Part shown: piece after piece, positions 8,140 through 15,015 of the stretch
Layout: every line of letters starts with the position of its first letter
Numbering within the stretch: position 1 is the first letter of the stretch
Assembly (NCBI GenBank): GCA_030536755.1
Contig: JAUNPJ010000046.1
Span: 1 to 32,599, forward strand
DNA length: 32,599 nucleotides
Source of the DNA: Eubacteriales bacterium
GTDB taxonomy: Bacteria; Bacillota; Clostridia; Lachnospirales; Lachnospiraceae
Reading direction: 5' to 3'
Made by a program: the position numbers and the translations under genes
Notes under the pieces: generated by a model
Databases searched by the model: none
What the model was told of the DNA's origin: nothing
What the model saw: the letters and a program-made list of their open reading frames with translations, nothing else

Positions 8140-8184
8140 AAGTCAGGAATTGTTCTAAATAAAAAAACAGTTCCTGACTTTTCG
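8140..8184. terminator. Terminator between the methyltransferase and trmH-like genes
   Basis: A 15-bp stem with one G-U pair forms from 8140-8154 and 8166-8180, followed by TTCGTTT on the plus strand. The loop is A-rich. It separates convergent genes and may serve both. Confidence 0.75.
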
Positions 8185-8185
8185 T

Positions 8186-9013
8186 TTATCGATTTCCCAA
8201 TTGCCAGAAAGCGACTGCGCTGGCGGCGGCCACATTCAGGGAATCGACTCCGTGAGACATTGGAATGCAAACGGTATAATCGCAGTCGGCAATGGTGGAT
8301 GAGGCAAGCCCATCTCCTTCTGTGCCGAGTATAATGGCTAGTTTTTCTTCGGACATCAGCTGCGGATCATCGATGTTCACAGCATGGTCGCTGAGTGCCA
8401 TAGCGGCTGTCCGAAAGCCCATGCGTTTCAAAATATCCATGGCAGGTTTTGGCCACTCAGTGTCATTTGTCCCGAGAAAGGTCCATGGAATCTGGAAAAC
8501 AGTACCCATGCTGACACGGATTGCACGCCTATACAGTGGATTGCTGCATGCCGGTGTAAGAAGTACCGCGTCCATATTTAAGGCTGCTGCAGAGCGGAAA
8601 ATGGCGCCGACGTTTGTGGGATTGACCACATTTTCCAGTATGGCGATGCGGTGCGCATGTGAGCATACTTCCTCAACAGTCGGGAGCGGTGGACGGCGCA
8701 TGGCACATAAGGCGCCGCGTGTCAGATTGAAACCTGTCAGCTGCGTCAGCACGTCAAAATCGGCGGTGTAGACAGGAATATCTTTGCAGCGCGCAACGAT
8801 ATGCTGTGCCTGTCCTGCGATATGTTTTCGTTCCAGCAGAAGCGAAACTGGGATGCAGCCTGCATCAAGCGCACGTTCAATGACTTTTGGACTTTCGGCA
8901 ATGAAAAGCCCTTTTTCCGGTTCGTGGCGGTTGAGCAATTGATTTTCTGTAAGCCGTGCGTAGACATCCAGTTCCGGTGCATGAAAATCTGTGATCTCAA
9001 TAATATTTGGCAT
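8186..9013 (-). CDS. SpoU/TrmH-family RNA 2'-O-methyltransferase
   Basis: A 275-residue SPOUT-class enzyme that uses SAM to methylate ribose 2'-OH groups in rRNA or tRNA. An N-terminal substrate-binding part (about 1-115) precedes the knotted catalytic domain. Motif 1 is ENVVNPTNVGAIFRSAAA (about 127-143, with Asn and catalytic Arg140), motif 2 is LGTEGDGL (229-236), and motif 3 is IPMSHGVDSLNVAAA (250-264). The ATG has GAAGGAG just upstream. The length matches TrmH-like rRNA methyltransferases of Firmicutes. The exact target nucleotide is not decidable from sequence alone. Confidence 0.9.
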   Translation of the reverse strand: MPNIIEITDFHAPELDVYARLTENQLLNRHEPEKGLFIAESPKVIERALDAGCIPVSLLLERKHIAGQAQHIVARCKDIPVYTADFDVLTQLTGFNLTRGALCAMRRPPLPTVEEVCSHAHRIAILENVVNPTNVGAIFRSAAALNMDAVLLTPACSNPLYRRAIRVSMGTVFQIPWTFLGTNDTEWPKPAMDILKRMGFRTAAMALSDHAVNIDDPQLMSEEKLAIILGTEGDGLASSTIADCDYTVCIPMSHGVDSLNVAAASAVAFWQLGNR

Positions 9014-9102
9014 GAAATTCTCCTTCGAATAATTTTATGATAAAATATTATAGAAAATGGAGGAAAAAGTGTCAAATCTTAAAATTCAAAGGGGAGATAG
9101 CT

Positions 9103-9435
9103 ATGGCAAAATCAAAGAATGGATATCCTCATATTGATATGAAACAAACAGGAAAACTTTTAAAAAGATTAATTTTTGAGAACGGTTACACTGTAAAAGA
9201 AGTTCAACAGTACTTGAATTTATCCTGCCCTCAGCCGGTATATCGTTGGATGAAAGGGGAAATTCTGCCTTCTCTGGATCACATGTACGCATTAAGCAGA
9301 TTTTTTGGAATACATATGGAAGAAATGATTGTTCCAAAGCAGGAACATGAAATATTTATTGAGGAGAGAGCTTACCATCAAGCGGAAGCGCGGTATGCAG
9401 CATATTACAAATATTTTTCAGAGAAGATTGCATGA
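9103..9435 (+). CDS. Small XRE-like helix-turn-helix protein
   Basis: A 110-residue protein. Residues about 10-65 form an HTH: TGKLLKRLIFENGYTVKEVQQYLNLS, a QPVYRWMKG recognition helix, and LPSLDHMYALSRFFGI, a typical XRE scaffold. The C-terminal 40 residues (EERAYHQAEARYAAYYKYF) are helical and rich in Tyr, Ala and charged residues, and may mediate dimerisation. The ATG at 9103 has GGGGAG 6 nt upstream; longer upstream reading lacks a ribosome site. It may regulate the accessory genes that follow, or be a leftover of the element that brought them. That role is inferred only from position. Confidence 0.75.
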   Translation: MAKSKNGYPHIDMKQTGKLLKRLIFENGYTVKEVQQYLNLSCPQPVYRWMKGEILPSLDHMYALSRFFGIHMEEMIVPKQEHEIFIEERAYHQAEARYAAYYKYFSEKIA

Positions 9436-9538
9436 CGATAGATTTTGGATTAACCGTCCAATGACAAAATGCAGGTTTGTTGATACTATATTTTTGCAAG
9501 AGATATGAAAATATGGAAGCAAGATGGAAGGAATGAAA

Positions 9539-9857
9539 ATGGCTATTCTGATGGTTGACTATGAAAATGTCTGGGGGACAAATGGCTTAAAAGGTGTAGA
9601 ATATCTCACATCAGAGGATGTACTTTATATATTTTATTCACAGTGCTGCGAAAAAATTCGAGCTGAATATATGGAAGCAATCAGAAACAGCAACTGTGAT
9701 TTTATGATATATAAATTGAGGAAGACAGGCAAGAATGCACTTGATTTTTATATAGCTTCTCAGGTAGGAGAATGTTGTGTAACATGATATAGCTGGAGTG
9801 ATGCTTGAAGGATGCAAGGAAAAAACAATTACAGAGTGTTGCAAAATAGATGAGTAA
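9539..9857 (+). pseudogene. Truncated, frameshifted NYN/PIN-type RNase gene
   Basis: Bases 9539-9787 encode 82 residues starting MAILMVDYENVWG, the acidic first strand of a NYN/PIN nuclease, and continuing to KTGKNALDFYIASQVGE, which carries the next conserved Asp. After that the frame ends in CCVT-stop, whereas homologs remembered from related Clostridia run on for another half domain. A second frame from about 9792 to 9857 reads AGVMLEGCKEKTITECCKIDE and may be the remaining tail. The catalytic half after the second acidic residue is missing, so nuclease activity is unlikely. The ribosome site (GGAAGGA) survives. The short product could still be made. Confidence 0.62.
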
Positions 9858-9873
9858 TTATCTATGGAGTAGC

Positions 9874-9979
9874 GCTTCTTTTTTTGCACAAAACAGAAGC
9901 GGGAGTGCTGGCATTTCCTGTGGCGGAGTGCTATATCCATAATCATATGAATATGAAAAGAGCTGAAGATTCGAATTAG
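9874..9979 (+). pseudogene. C-terminal relic of a paralogue of the TOPRIM-like gene
   Basis: One frame reads HKTEAGVLAFPVAECYIHNH and ends at the TAG at 9977-9979. It resembles the C-terminus of the intact gene at 11109-11840, which ends KDEEANRIISRISAAECYNTHNH. At the DNA level GGCGGAGTGCTATA (9922-9935) is identical to 11780-11793, and CCATAATCAT is shared just after. Only about 35 codons remain. A second copy of the cassette's last gene therefore once stood just upstream of the present cassette. Confidence 0.6.
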
Positions 9980-9996
9980 GTCTTCAGCTTTTTTTA
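9961..9996 (+). terminator. Rho-independent terminator before the structured RNA
   Basis: AGCTGAAGA (9961-9969) pairs perfectly with TCTTCAGCT (9981-9989), followed by a run of seven Ts. It isolates the downstream RNA and cassette from upstream transcription. Confidence 0.88.
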
Positions 9997-10030
9997 CATT
10001 TCAGCAATTCCCTTGGAATAGAATGAGAGG

Positions 10031-10060
10031 TTGTTTTGGAAAATAAATATGTGGTATGAT
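10031..10060 (+). promoter_or_regulatory. Promoter of the putative structured RNA and cassette
   Basis: A -35 TTGTTT (10031-10036) and a -10 TATGAT (10055-10060) with an upstream TGG (extended -10) are spaced 18 bp apart. Transcription would start near 10067, at the 5' edge of the structured region. This is the only clear promoter upstream of the three-gene cassette. Confidence 0.65.
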
Positions 10061-10066
10061 AGCCGT

Positions 10067-10222
10067 ATAGCGATAGTGCGAACTGCGAAATCAGCGTAGC
10101 TGATTTCCCCTAGCGAGTGGAAGAAAATTTTGCAAAGCTTTAGTAAACTGATAACAATACAGTAGGAAAATCCTATCAGGTAAGGTCTAACCAACCGCCT
10201 GTATCGAGTCCTTGGAACCGAA
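10067..10222 (+). ncRNA. Putative structured non-coding RNA, class unknown
   Basis: About 155 bases lack an open frame and are rich in mutually pairing segments. CGATA (10071-10075) pairs with TATCG (10202-10206) and closes the region. GAAATCAGC (10087-10095) pairs with GCTGATTTC (10099-10107) in a 9-bp hairpin. CTGAT (10148-10152) pairs with ATCAG (10175-10179) around a nested AGGA/TCCT stem. AGT-GCGA-ACT could cap a GNRA tetraloop. The region is more GC-rich and complex than its AT-rich surroundings and starts right after a promoter. It faintly recalls HEARO/omega-type RNAs linked to IscB, but no IscB is present and I cannot confirm the class. There is no terminator before the next gene, so it could also be a cassette leader. 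Confidence 0.5.
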
Positions 10223-10259
10223 ATAATAAATAAAATTTCTCAGATGGGAGATGAATTTT

Positions 10260-10712
10260 TTGATATATATTTATACTTATAAAAAAGAAGACAATGACTG
10301 GATTTTAAAAAATGATTTATTCTTTAATTTGTATACAAGCAATCAGACGTTAACAGATTTTGATAAAAAGGCTATTAAGGATATTGATAATGCCCAGGTA
10401 CCAGATGACTATCATATTGAAACAAAATATGGTTTGGGGACTATCAGGAATCTTTCGAGTGGATGCAAAACATATTTGAATATTGTAAAAAATCCAGATA
10501 AAGTAGTCAGTGTTGAAGAATGCGGAGGAAATGTTTTGGAAAAGATTTTTTGCATGGATGAAATTCATATATATATGAGCAGACCAGAACGATTTTTTAT
10601 TAATGAGTCTGTGCAAATTTGTTTTAATGACAAGGATATTGTGTTGGGAAAAGCGGGCTATGAACGGTGGTGGAGTAAAGAATATGAGAGGAGAGCGGAG
10701 AATGATTTATAA
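10260..10712 (+). CDS. DUF4869-like protein, first gene of the cassette
   Basis: About 150 residues. Its middle, LGTIRNLSSGCKTYLNIVKNP followed by a CGGNVLEKI segment, resembles DUF4869 proteins, which carry an LSxGxKT-like segment and an ACGxN-like segment. Their function is unknown. The C-terminus is charged (ERWWSKEYERRAENDL). A GGGAG ribosome site (10246-10250) sits directly against the ATG at 10251, which is too close. It is 9 nt from the in-frame TTG at 10260, so I place the start there. The last 11 bases overlap the P-loop gene. No signal peptide or membrane segment is visible. The family assignment is from memory; the reading frame is secure because of the tight overlaps. Confidence 0.6.
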   Translation: MIYIYTYKKEDNDWILKNDLFFNLYTSNQTLTDFDKKAIKDIDNAQVPDDYHIETKYGLGTIRNLSSGCKTYLNIVKNPDKVVSVEECGGNVLEKIFCMDEIHIYMSRPERFFINESVQICFNDKDIVLGKAGYERWWSKEYERRAENDL

Positions 10713-11112
10713 TAGTATTGAGTTTAAAGCAAATCCTTTTTCGTATAGATTGGAATTCAATAGCAGGATTACTCTGGTAAGGGGAGATAGTGCAACCGGA
10801 AAGACATATTTATATCAAATGCTGGAGGATTTGAAAATGATAGATAAATTTCGGGCAATTAAACTGTTTAATTATAAAAGTGATGATTTTCATTCTGAAT
10901 TAAAAGAATGTCGTAATAGATTTATTGTCATAGATAATGCAGACATTTTATTAGATGATGAAGATAGAAAATTTATCAATTTCGAAAAAAGTAATCAGTA
11001 TATGTTGTTTTTGAGAAATTGTGATGGGTTAAATTTATCGATGGAAAGTTTCACAGTTCTTGAAGAACATGCTTATACGGTTACATTAAAAAGAGAGTTG
11101 GTGATGCCATGA
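10702..11112 (+). CDS. Minimal P-loop NTPase, second gene of the cassette
   Basis: A 136-residue protein with a clear Walker A, GDSATGKT (28-35), in the order strand-loop-helix (ITLVRGDSATGKTYLYQML). A Walker B follows at RFIVIDNAD (73-81), where Asp78 ends the hydrophobic strand. It is far shorter than an ABC or AAA+ ATPase and lacks a visible signature or sensor region, so it may need a partner. The ATG at 10702 lies inside the previous gene with AGGAG 8 nt upstream. Its stop overlaps the next start as ATGA. Such coupling suggests fixed stoichiometry within one complex. It could supply the ATPase half of a split ATPase-TOPRIM (OLD-like) pair; that is inference. Confidence 0.72.
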   Translation: MIYNSIEFKANPFSYRLEFNSRITLVRGDSATGKTYLYQMLEDLKMIDKFRAIKLFNYKSDDFHSELKECRNRFIVIDNADILLDDEDRKFINFEKSNQYMLFLRNCDGLNLSMESFTVLEEHAYTVTLKRELVMP

Positions 11113-11840
11113 AATATTTGTGGACAGAAGATAGAGGTGCAGGATTTCATTTTTGGAAATTAGTAAACCAACACGTATTTCAGGGGCAGATGGTTGTGGA
11201 AAGCAAATTAAGCAATCAAGGATTATTAGATGCGATAAGAGGATTAAGACCAGAACCAGATGATATGTATTATATTGCATTTGACATAGTCTATGATAAC
11301 ATGGATATTGTGAATAAACTTTTGGAGTTACAACAATTAATCAGTAAATACCCAAAACAGATTGTGTTGTTAGATGTGACATGTTTTGAATATATTATTC
11401 TTTCATTCAGTCATTTGATTGAATGGACTGGAACTGGAAAAAAAGACAAGATTGAGATGCGCAAACATATTCTAAGTGCTTTAAACAATCATAAAATAGA
11501 ACTTGAAAAAATAGAAAATCGAAAGACGCTGGATTACTTGATGGGGTTTAAACGATTTTCTACAGAAAGAGTGTTGGAAGCTATTACATATGAATTGACA
11601 GACAGTGATGTGTGGAGTGTGAAAGGTGATTCAATGGGAGAATGCTGGTGTCAGGATTGTTGTGTCCTGGTTAACCCGAAAAAGTCGCATTGTGGCTTGG
11701 GAAATATGTCTGGAACAGAGAAAATAGATATATTGTTGAAAGATGAGGAAGCGAATAGAATTATAAGCAGAATCTCTGCGGCGGAGTGCTATAATACCCA
11801 TAATCATTGGAAAATTAAAAACAGGAGAAAGCGCGTATGA
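11109..11840 (+). CDS. TOPRIM-like protein with Cys cluster, third gene of the cassette
   Basis: A 243-residue soluble protein. The N-terminus LWTEDRGAGFHFWKLV resembles the first TOPRIM strand and its catalytic Glu (Glu7). YYIAFDIVYDN gives a possible DxxxD metal pair (Asp59, Asp63) and LLDVTCFEY a later acidic site. Residues 179-195 hold a likely zinc cluster (CWCQDCC, then HC), and the C-terminus has AECYNTHNH. TOPRIM domains occur in OLD and DUF4435-type nucleases, often paired with ATPases. I do not recognise a named family, and the TOPRIM call is from motif order only. It overlaps the previous gene and yaaA by ATGA at both ends. A decayed copy of its C-terminus lies at 9874-9979. Confidence 0.62.
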   Translation: MKYLWTEDRGAGFHFWKLVNQHVFQGQMVVESKLSNQGLLDAIRGLRPEPDDMYYIAFDIVYDNMDIVNKLLELQQLISKYPKQIVLLDVTCFEYIILSFSHLIEWTGTGKKDKIEMRKHILSALNNHKIELEKIENRKTLDYLMGFKRFSTERVLEAITYELTDSDVWSVKGDSMGECWCQDCCVLVNPKKSHCGLGNMSGTEKIDILLKDEEANRIISRISAAECYNTHNHWKIKNRRKRV

Positions 11841-12616
11841 AAATCATTTTTTCGCCTGCAAAGAGAATGAATGTGGATCTGGATAAGCTGGATTATGTAT
11901 CTTTGCCTGTGTTTATGCAGGATACGGAAGTAATCATGAAATGGATGCAGCAGTTATCCTACGAGGAAGCAAAAAAACTCTGGTGCTGCAATGATGGCAT
12001 TGCCAGTTTGAATTTTGAGAGATTTCGCCACATGGATTTATACCGCTCATTGACACCGGCGATTTTGTCTTATGAGGGAATTGCGTATCAATATATGGCA
12101 CCAGCAGTTTTTGAAAACAGTCAGTTTGCCTATGTGCAGGAACATTTGCGGATTCTTTCGGCATTTTACGGGGTGTTAAAACCTCTGGATGGCGTGACAC
12201 CGCATCGTCTGGAAATGCAGGAAAAAGCGAACGTCGGAGGCTGTAAAAATCTCTATGAATTCTGGGGAAAACGCCTGTATCAGGAGGTTGTGGATGAGAG
12301 CAGAGTGATTATCAATCTGGCATCAAAAGAATATTCCAAATGTATCGAAAAATACATACAGCCGGAGGATACTTATATCACCTGCGTGTTTGGAGAATTT
12401 GTCGGCGAGAAGGTTGTCCAGAAGGGCGTATATGCAAAGATGGCCAGAGGTGAGATGGTGCGCTATATGGCAGAAAAGAAAATCTCAGATCCGAAAGAAA
12501 TGAAGAAATTTGACCGCCTTGGATATTCCTATCGACCGGAATTGTCCACGGATACAACATATGTTTTTATCAGAGAAACAAAACTGTGGAGGCAGCCAAC
12601 AGTGGCAGACAAATGA
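11837..12616 (+). CDS. yaaA: Peroxide stress protein YaaA (DUF328)
   Basis: A 259-residue cytosolic protein of the YaaA/DUF328 family. In Escherichia coli this family lowers free intracellular iron and DNA damage during peroxide stress and binds DNA. Family features are the start MKIIFSPAKRMN, then YEGIAYQYMAP, ILSAFYGVLKPLDGVTPHRLEMQ and NLASKEYSK, and the basic ARGEMVRYM near the end. Length is typical. Its ATG overlaps the stop of the TOPRIM-like gene (ATGA), so it is translationally coupled to the cassette. This is an odd link for a housekeeping gene and suggests the cassette was inserted upstream of, and then fused to, its expression. The AGGAGA upstream is a workable ribosome site. Confidence 0.9.
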   Translation: MKIIFSPAKRMNVDLDKLDYVSLPVFMQDTEVIMKWMQQLSYEEAKKLWCCNDGIASLNFERFRHMDLYRSLTPAILSYEGIAYQYMAPAVFENSQFAYVQEHLRILSAFYGVLKPLDGVTPHRLEMQEKANVGGCKNLYEFWGKRLYQEVVDESRVIINLASKEYSKCIEKYIQPEDTYITCVFGEFVGEKVVQKGVYAKMARGEMVRYMAEKKISDPKEMKKFDRLGYSYRPELSTDTTYVFIRETKLWRQPTVADK

Positions 12617-12641
12617 TATAACAGGAGAAAAATTAGAAATT

Positions 12642-13679
12642 ATGAGTGCGAATGCATCGTATTATTATCATCAATTGAATAAAGAACAGCAGAAGGCCTA
12701 CTATGCCATGAAATCCGGGCTGCAGTCGCTGGCAGCTTCATTTCCGGTGCCGCGTTTGTCGGCGAAAGAACTGGTGGATATCTATTTTATGGTGCGGCTG
12801 GACTGCCCGGAGATTTTCTACTCCGTAAAGTTCAGTTACAAATACTATCCCGATTCAGAATATGTGGAATTGAAGCCGGAATATCTGTTTCCAAAAAATA
12901 AAATCAAAGAGCATCAGCAGGCCATGCAGGCGCGTATCCGGAAATTGATTCGTCCCGCAGAAAAACTGGATGAGAAGGGGAAAGAACAGTATATTCACGA
13001 TTTTATCTGCCAGAATATCACATATGATAAATTAAAAAAAGCATACTCCCATGAAATCATCGGGGCTCTCGGACATGGCGTGGGCGTCTGCGAGGGAATT
13101 GCCAAGACCGTCAAAATTCTCTGTGACAATCTGGGTGTCTGGTGCGTGATTGCTCTGTCGGAGGCAAATCCTGAGAAGGGGATCAAATATCGTCATGCCT
13201 GGAATGTGCTGCGAATCGAAGGCGAGCATTATCATCTGGATGCAACGTTTGACAATACGCTCAGTCATGAGGATGTGATTCGTTATGATTATTACAATCT
13301 CAGTGACACACAGATCTTTCGGGATCATGAGCCGGTGATCTGGAAAATACCTGTGTGCAAGGATGGCAATCATACTTATTATAGAGAGAAAAAGATATCC
13401 TTTACGAAACAGGAGGACGTGCGAAAACGCGCGGCACAGGCGGCGAAAAAAGGAAAAATCCTGCTGTTTCACTGGCGCGGCGTATATCTCACCAGAGAAG
13501 TTCTGGGGGAATTGCTGCAGATACTGGAAGAAGAGGCGGCGAAAAAGCAAAAGCATGCGTATTTGTCTTTGAACTGGCCACAGGCAGTCCTTCAGGTAGC
13601 TTTTAAGGAAGAAGCATCGTCGCAGCAGATTGTGATGGAAGAAGCCAATGAAGGTGAAAAGTATGATGTAAAGGAATAA
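12642..13679 (+). CDS. Transglutaminase-like domain protein
   Basis: A 345-residue protein of the transglutaminase/protease-like superfamily. The papain-like triad is visible: Cys150 in GHGVGVCEGIAK, His185 in YRHAWNVL and Asp200 in HYHLDATFD. Residues 1-115 are helical and charged, and about 250-345 form a family-specific tail. No signal peptide is present, so it is probably cytosolic. Its substrate, perhaps a peptide or protein amide, is unknown. The AGGAG upstream is about 15 nt from the ATG, a long spacing, but no better start exists. It follows yaaA by 25 bases and is probably in the same operon, with a histidine phosphatase 25 bases after it. Confidence 0.82.
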   Translation: MSANASYYYHQLNKEQQKAYYAMKSGLQSLAASFPVPRLSAKELVDIYFMVRLDCPEIFYSVKFSYKYYPDSEYVELKPEYLFPKNKIKEHQQAMQARIRKLIRPAEKLDEKGKEQYIHDFICQNITYDKLKKAYSHEIIGALGHGVGVCEGIAKTVKILCDNLGVWCVIALSEANPEKGIKYRHAWNVLRIEGEHYHLDATFDNTLSHEDVIRYDYYNLSDTQIFRDHEPVIWKIPVCKDGNHTYYREKKISFTKQEDVRKRAAQAAKKGKILLFHWRGVYLTREVLGELLQILEEEAAKKQKHAYLSLNWPQAVLQVAFKEEASSQQIVMEEANEGEKYDVKE

Positions 13680-13704
13680 AACAATCACGAAAGGATGAAT
13701 GATT

Positions 13705-14250
13705 ATGGGACATTTTTATTTTATCAGACACGGACAGACCATATGGAATGTAGAAAATAAGATTTGCGGCGCAACGGACATTGCTCTGACAGAGCTTGGA
13801 CATCAGCAGGCCATCGAGACAGGAAAGAAAATTCTTAAGGAGGGAATCCAGGCGGATGAGATTTTGTATTCTCCGTTGGTGCGTGCGGCGGATACCGCAA
13901 AACACATTTCTGAAATTACAGGCATTCCGGCAAGGGAGGAACCTCGTCTGATCGAACAGAACTTCGGAAAATATGAGTCTACACCGCGTGATGGAGCAGA
14001 ATTTCAGGAGGCAAAAAAGGAATGTGCGATTCGCTACGAGGGAGGAGAATCCATGCTGCATCTGGCACAGAGAATTTACAATCTGCTGGATGATATCAAG
14101 GCAGAATCTGATCATAAAACCTACATACTGGTGGCGCACAATGGAATTTCGAGGGTGGTGCACTCCTATTTCCATGAAATGACGAATGCACAATACGCAT
14201 CATTTGGAGTCAAAAACTGCGCTGTCGTGCGATACGATTTTGAAGAATAA
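13705..14250 (+). CDS. Histidine phosphatase (phosphoglycerate mutase-like) family protein
   Basis: A 181-residue member of the histidine phosphatase superfamily. FIRHGQT contains the nucleophile His9 and Arg8. Further pocket residues are Arg60 in YSPLVRAADTA, a Glu in RLIEQNFGKYE and the second catalytic His145 in VAHNG. Such proteins hydrolyse phosphate esters of small metabolites; the substrate is not deducible. I choose the ATG at 13705, 9 nt after AGGA, over the ATG at 13699, which is only 3 nt away. The stop codon directly abuts the stop of the convergent TetR gene, with no terminator between, so the two transcripts must overlap. Confidence 0.87.
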   Translation: MGHFYFIRHGQTIWNVENKICGATDIALTELGHQQAIETGKKILKEGIQADEILYSPLVRAADTAKHISEITGIPAREEPRLIEQNFGKYESTPRDGAEFQEAKKECAIRYEGGESMLHLAQRIYNLLDDIKAESDHKTYILVAHNGISRVVHSYFHEMTNAQYASFGVKNCAVVRYDFEE

Positions 14251-14829
14251 TCACTCTCCTTTGGGGGGCAAAGAAAAAATATTTTGTATTCCATGGTAAG
14301 CGATTTCAACGGGAATATTCCCAAGCTCATCGAGTGAGCAGGAAGTCTCTCCTTTCAGCCAACTCTGGTAAACAGCGATAATTCCGGAAGCAAAAAACTG
14401 AGTGTACAATTCTAGATGTTCTTTTGGTATTTTTGCAAGATGGGAGTAAGTGTCCACGACCGTGCGCACAATGATTTCCTGCACCTGTTCCCAGAAGAAA
14501 TTGTAATTGGTGTGGCGGGCAATGTGTCTGTAGAAGTCCATATGCTCGCCAAGGATATGGTTGAGTGTACGGAAAATGCATCCGACATCATAAGGGTGCT
14601 GAAAAAAGTCATTTTCTTCCAGTGTTTGCAAAAGTTCCCGAATCAGGGCTTCTGTAAACTCTGAGATGATATCATCCACGGAACGATAATGAAGATAAAA
14701 GGTTTTTCGGTCGATATTGGCATGGCGCGCAATCTCGGCGATGGATATTTTCGTTGTATTCTTTTCCATCAGAAGAGAAAGATATGCGTTTTGAATGGCT
14801 GATTTTGTTTTTACGATTCGTTTATCCAT
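14251..14829 (-). CDS. TetR-family transcriptional regulator (divergent from degV)
   Basis: About 192 residues. The N-terminal HTH reads ISIAEIARHANIDRKTFYLHYRSVDDI, the standard TetR DNA-binding region. The C-terminal half is helical and would bind a ligand; WLKGETSCSLDEL near the end matches a subgroup of TetR C-terminal domains seen in Firmicutes. The start is ambiguous. A GTG at 14844 adds five residues (MGFNK), while the ATG at 14829 has GGGG 9 nt upstream, and I favour the ATG. It diverges from a DegV gene, and a palindrome GGCAATTGCC (14887-14896) at that gene's -35 region is a possible binding site. Confidence 0.86.
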   Translation of the reverse strand: MDKRIVKTKSAIQNAYLSLLMEKNTTKISIAEIARHANIDRKTFYLHYRSVDDIISEFTEALIRELLQTLEENDFFQHPYDVGCIFRTLNHILGEHMDFYRHIARHTNYNFFWEQVQEIIVRTVVDTYSHLAKIPKEHLELYTQFFASGIIAVYQSWLKGETSCSLDELGNIPVEIAYHGIQNIFSLPPKGE

Positions 14830-14881
14830 TTTATTAAACCCCACTTTTTGAGAATCTGTAGATTACCCCCCATTTAGCTGC

Positions 14882-14921
14882 GAAGTGGCAATTGCCCGGG
14901 GGACTTCTTTTCCAGTATAAT
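14882..14921 (+). promoter_or_regulatory. degV promoter with overlapping palindrome
   Basis: A -35 TTGCCC (14892-14897) and a perfect -10 TATAAT (14916-14921) are spaced 18 bp apart. The -35 is embedded in the palindrome GGCAATTGCC (14887-14896). Outer GAAGT (14882-14886) and ACTTC (14903-14907) form a further inverted repeat. The divergent TetR protein is the obvious candidate to bind here, but this is inference. Confidence 0.55.
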
Positions 14922-15015
14922 ACCCATGTGTGGAAAAATCAATAACTGCTGAATAACAGGAGTGATGATTGGCACACAGAATACACAGGGATGATAAACC
15001 CGGAAAGAGGGAGTT

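Noticed and set aside
10067-10222. Group I or group II intron in the structured RNA region.
   Set aside because: It is too short, has no domain V-like hairpin or conserved P7 core that I can see, and does not interrupt a gene.
11109-11840. Third cassette gene as a named OLD or RloB nuclease.
   Set aside because: Motif order is suggestive only. I could not identify the full family signature, so the call stays at TOPRIM-like.
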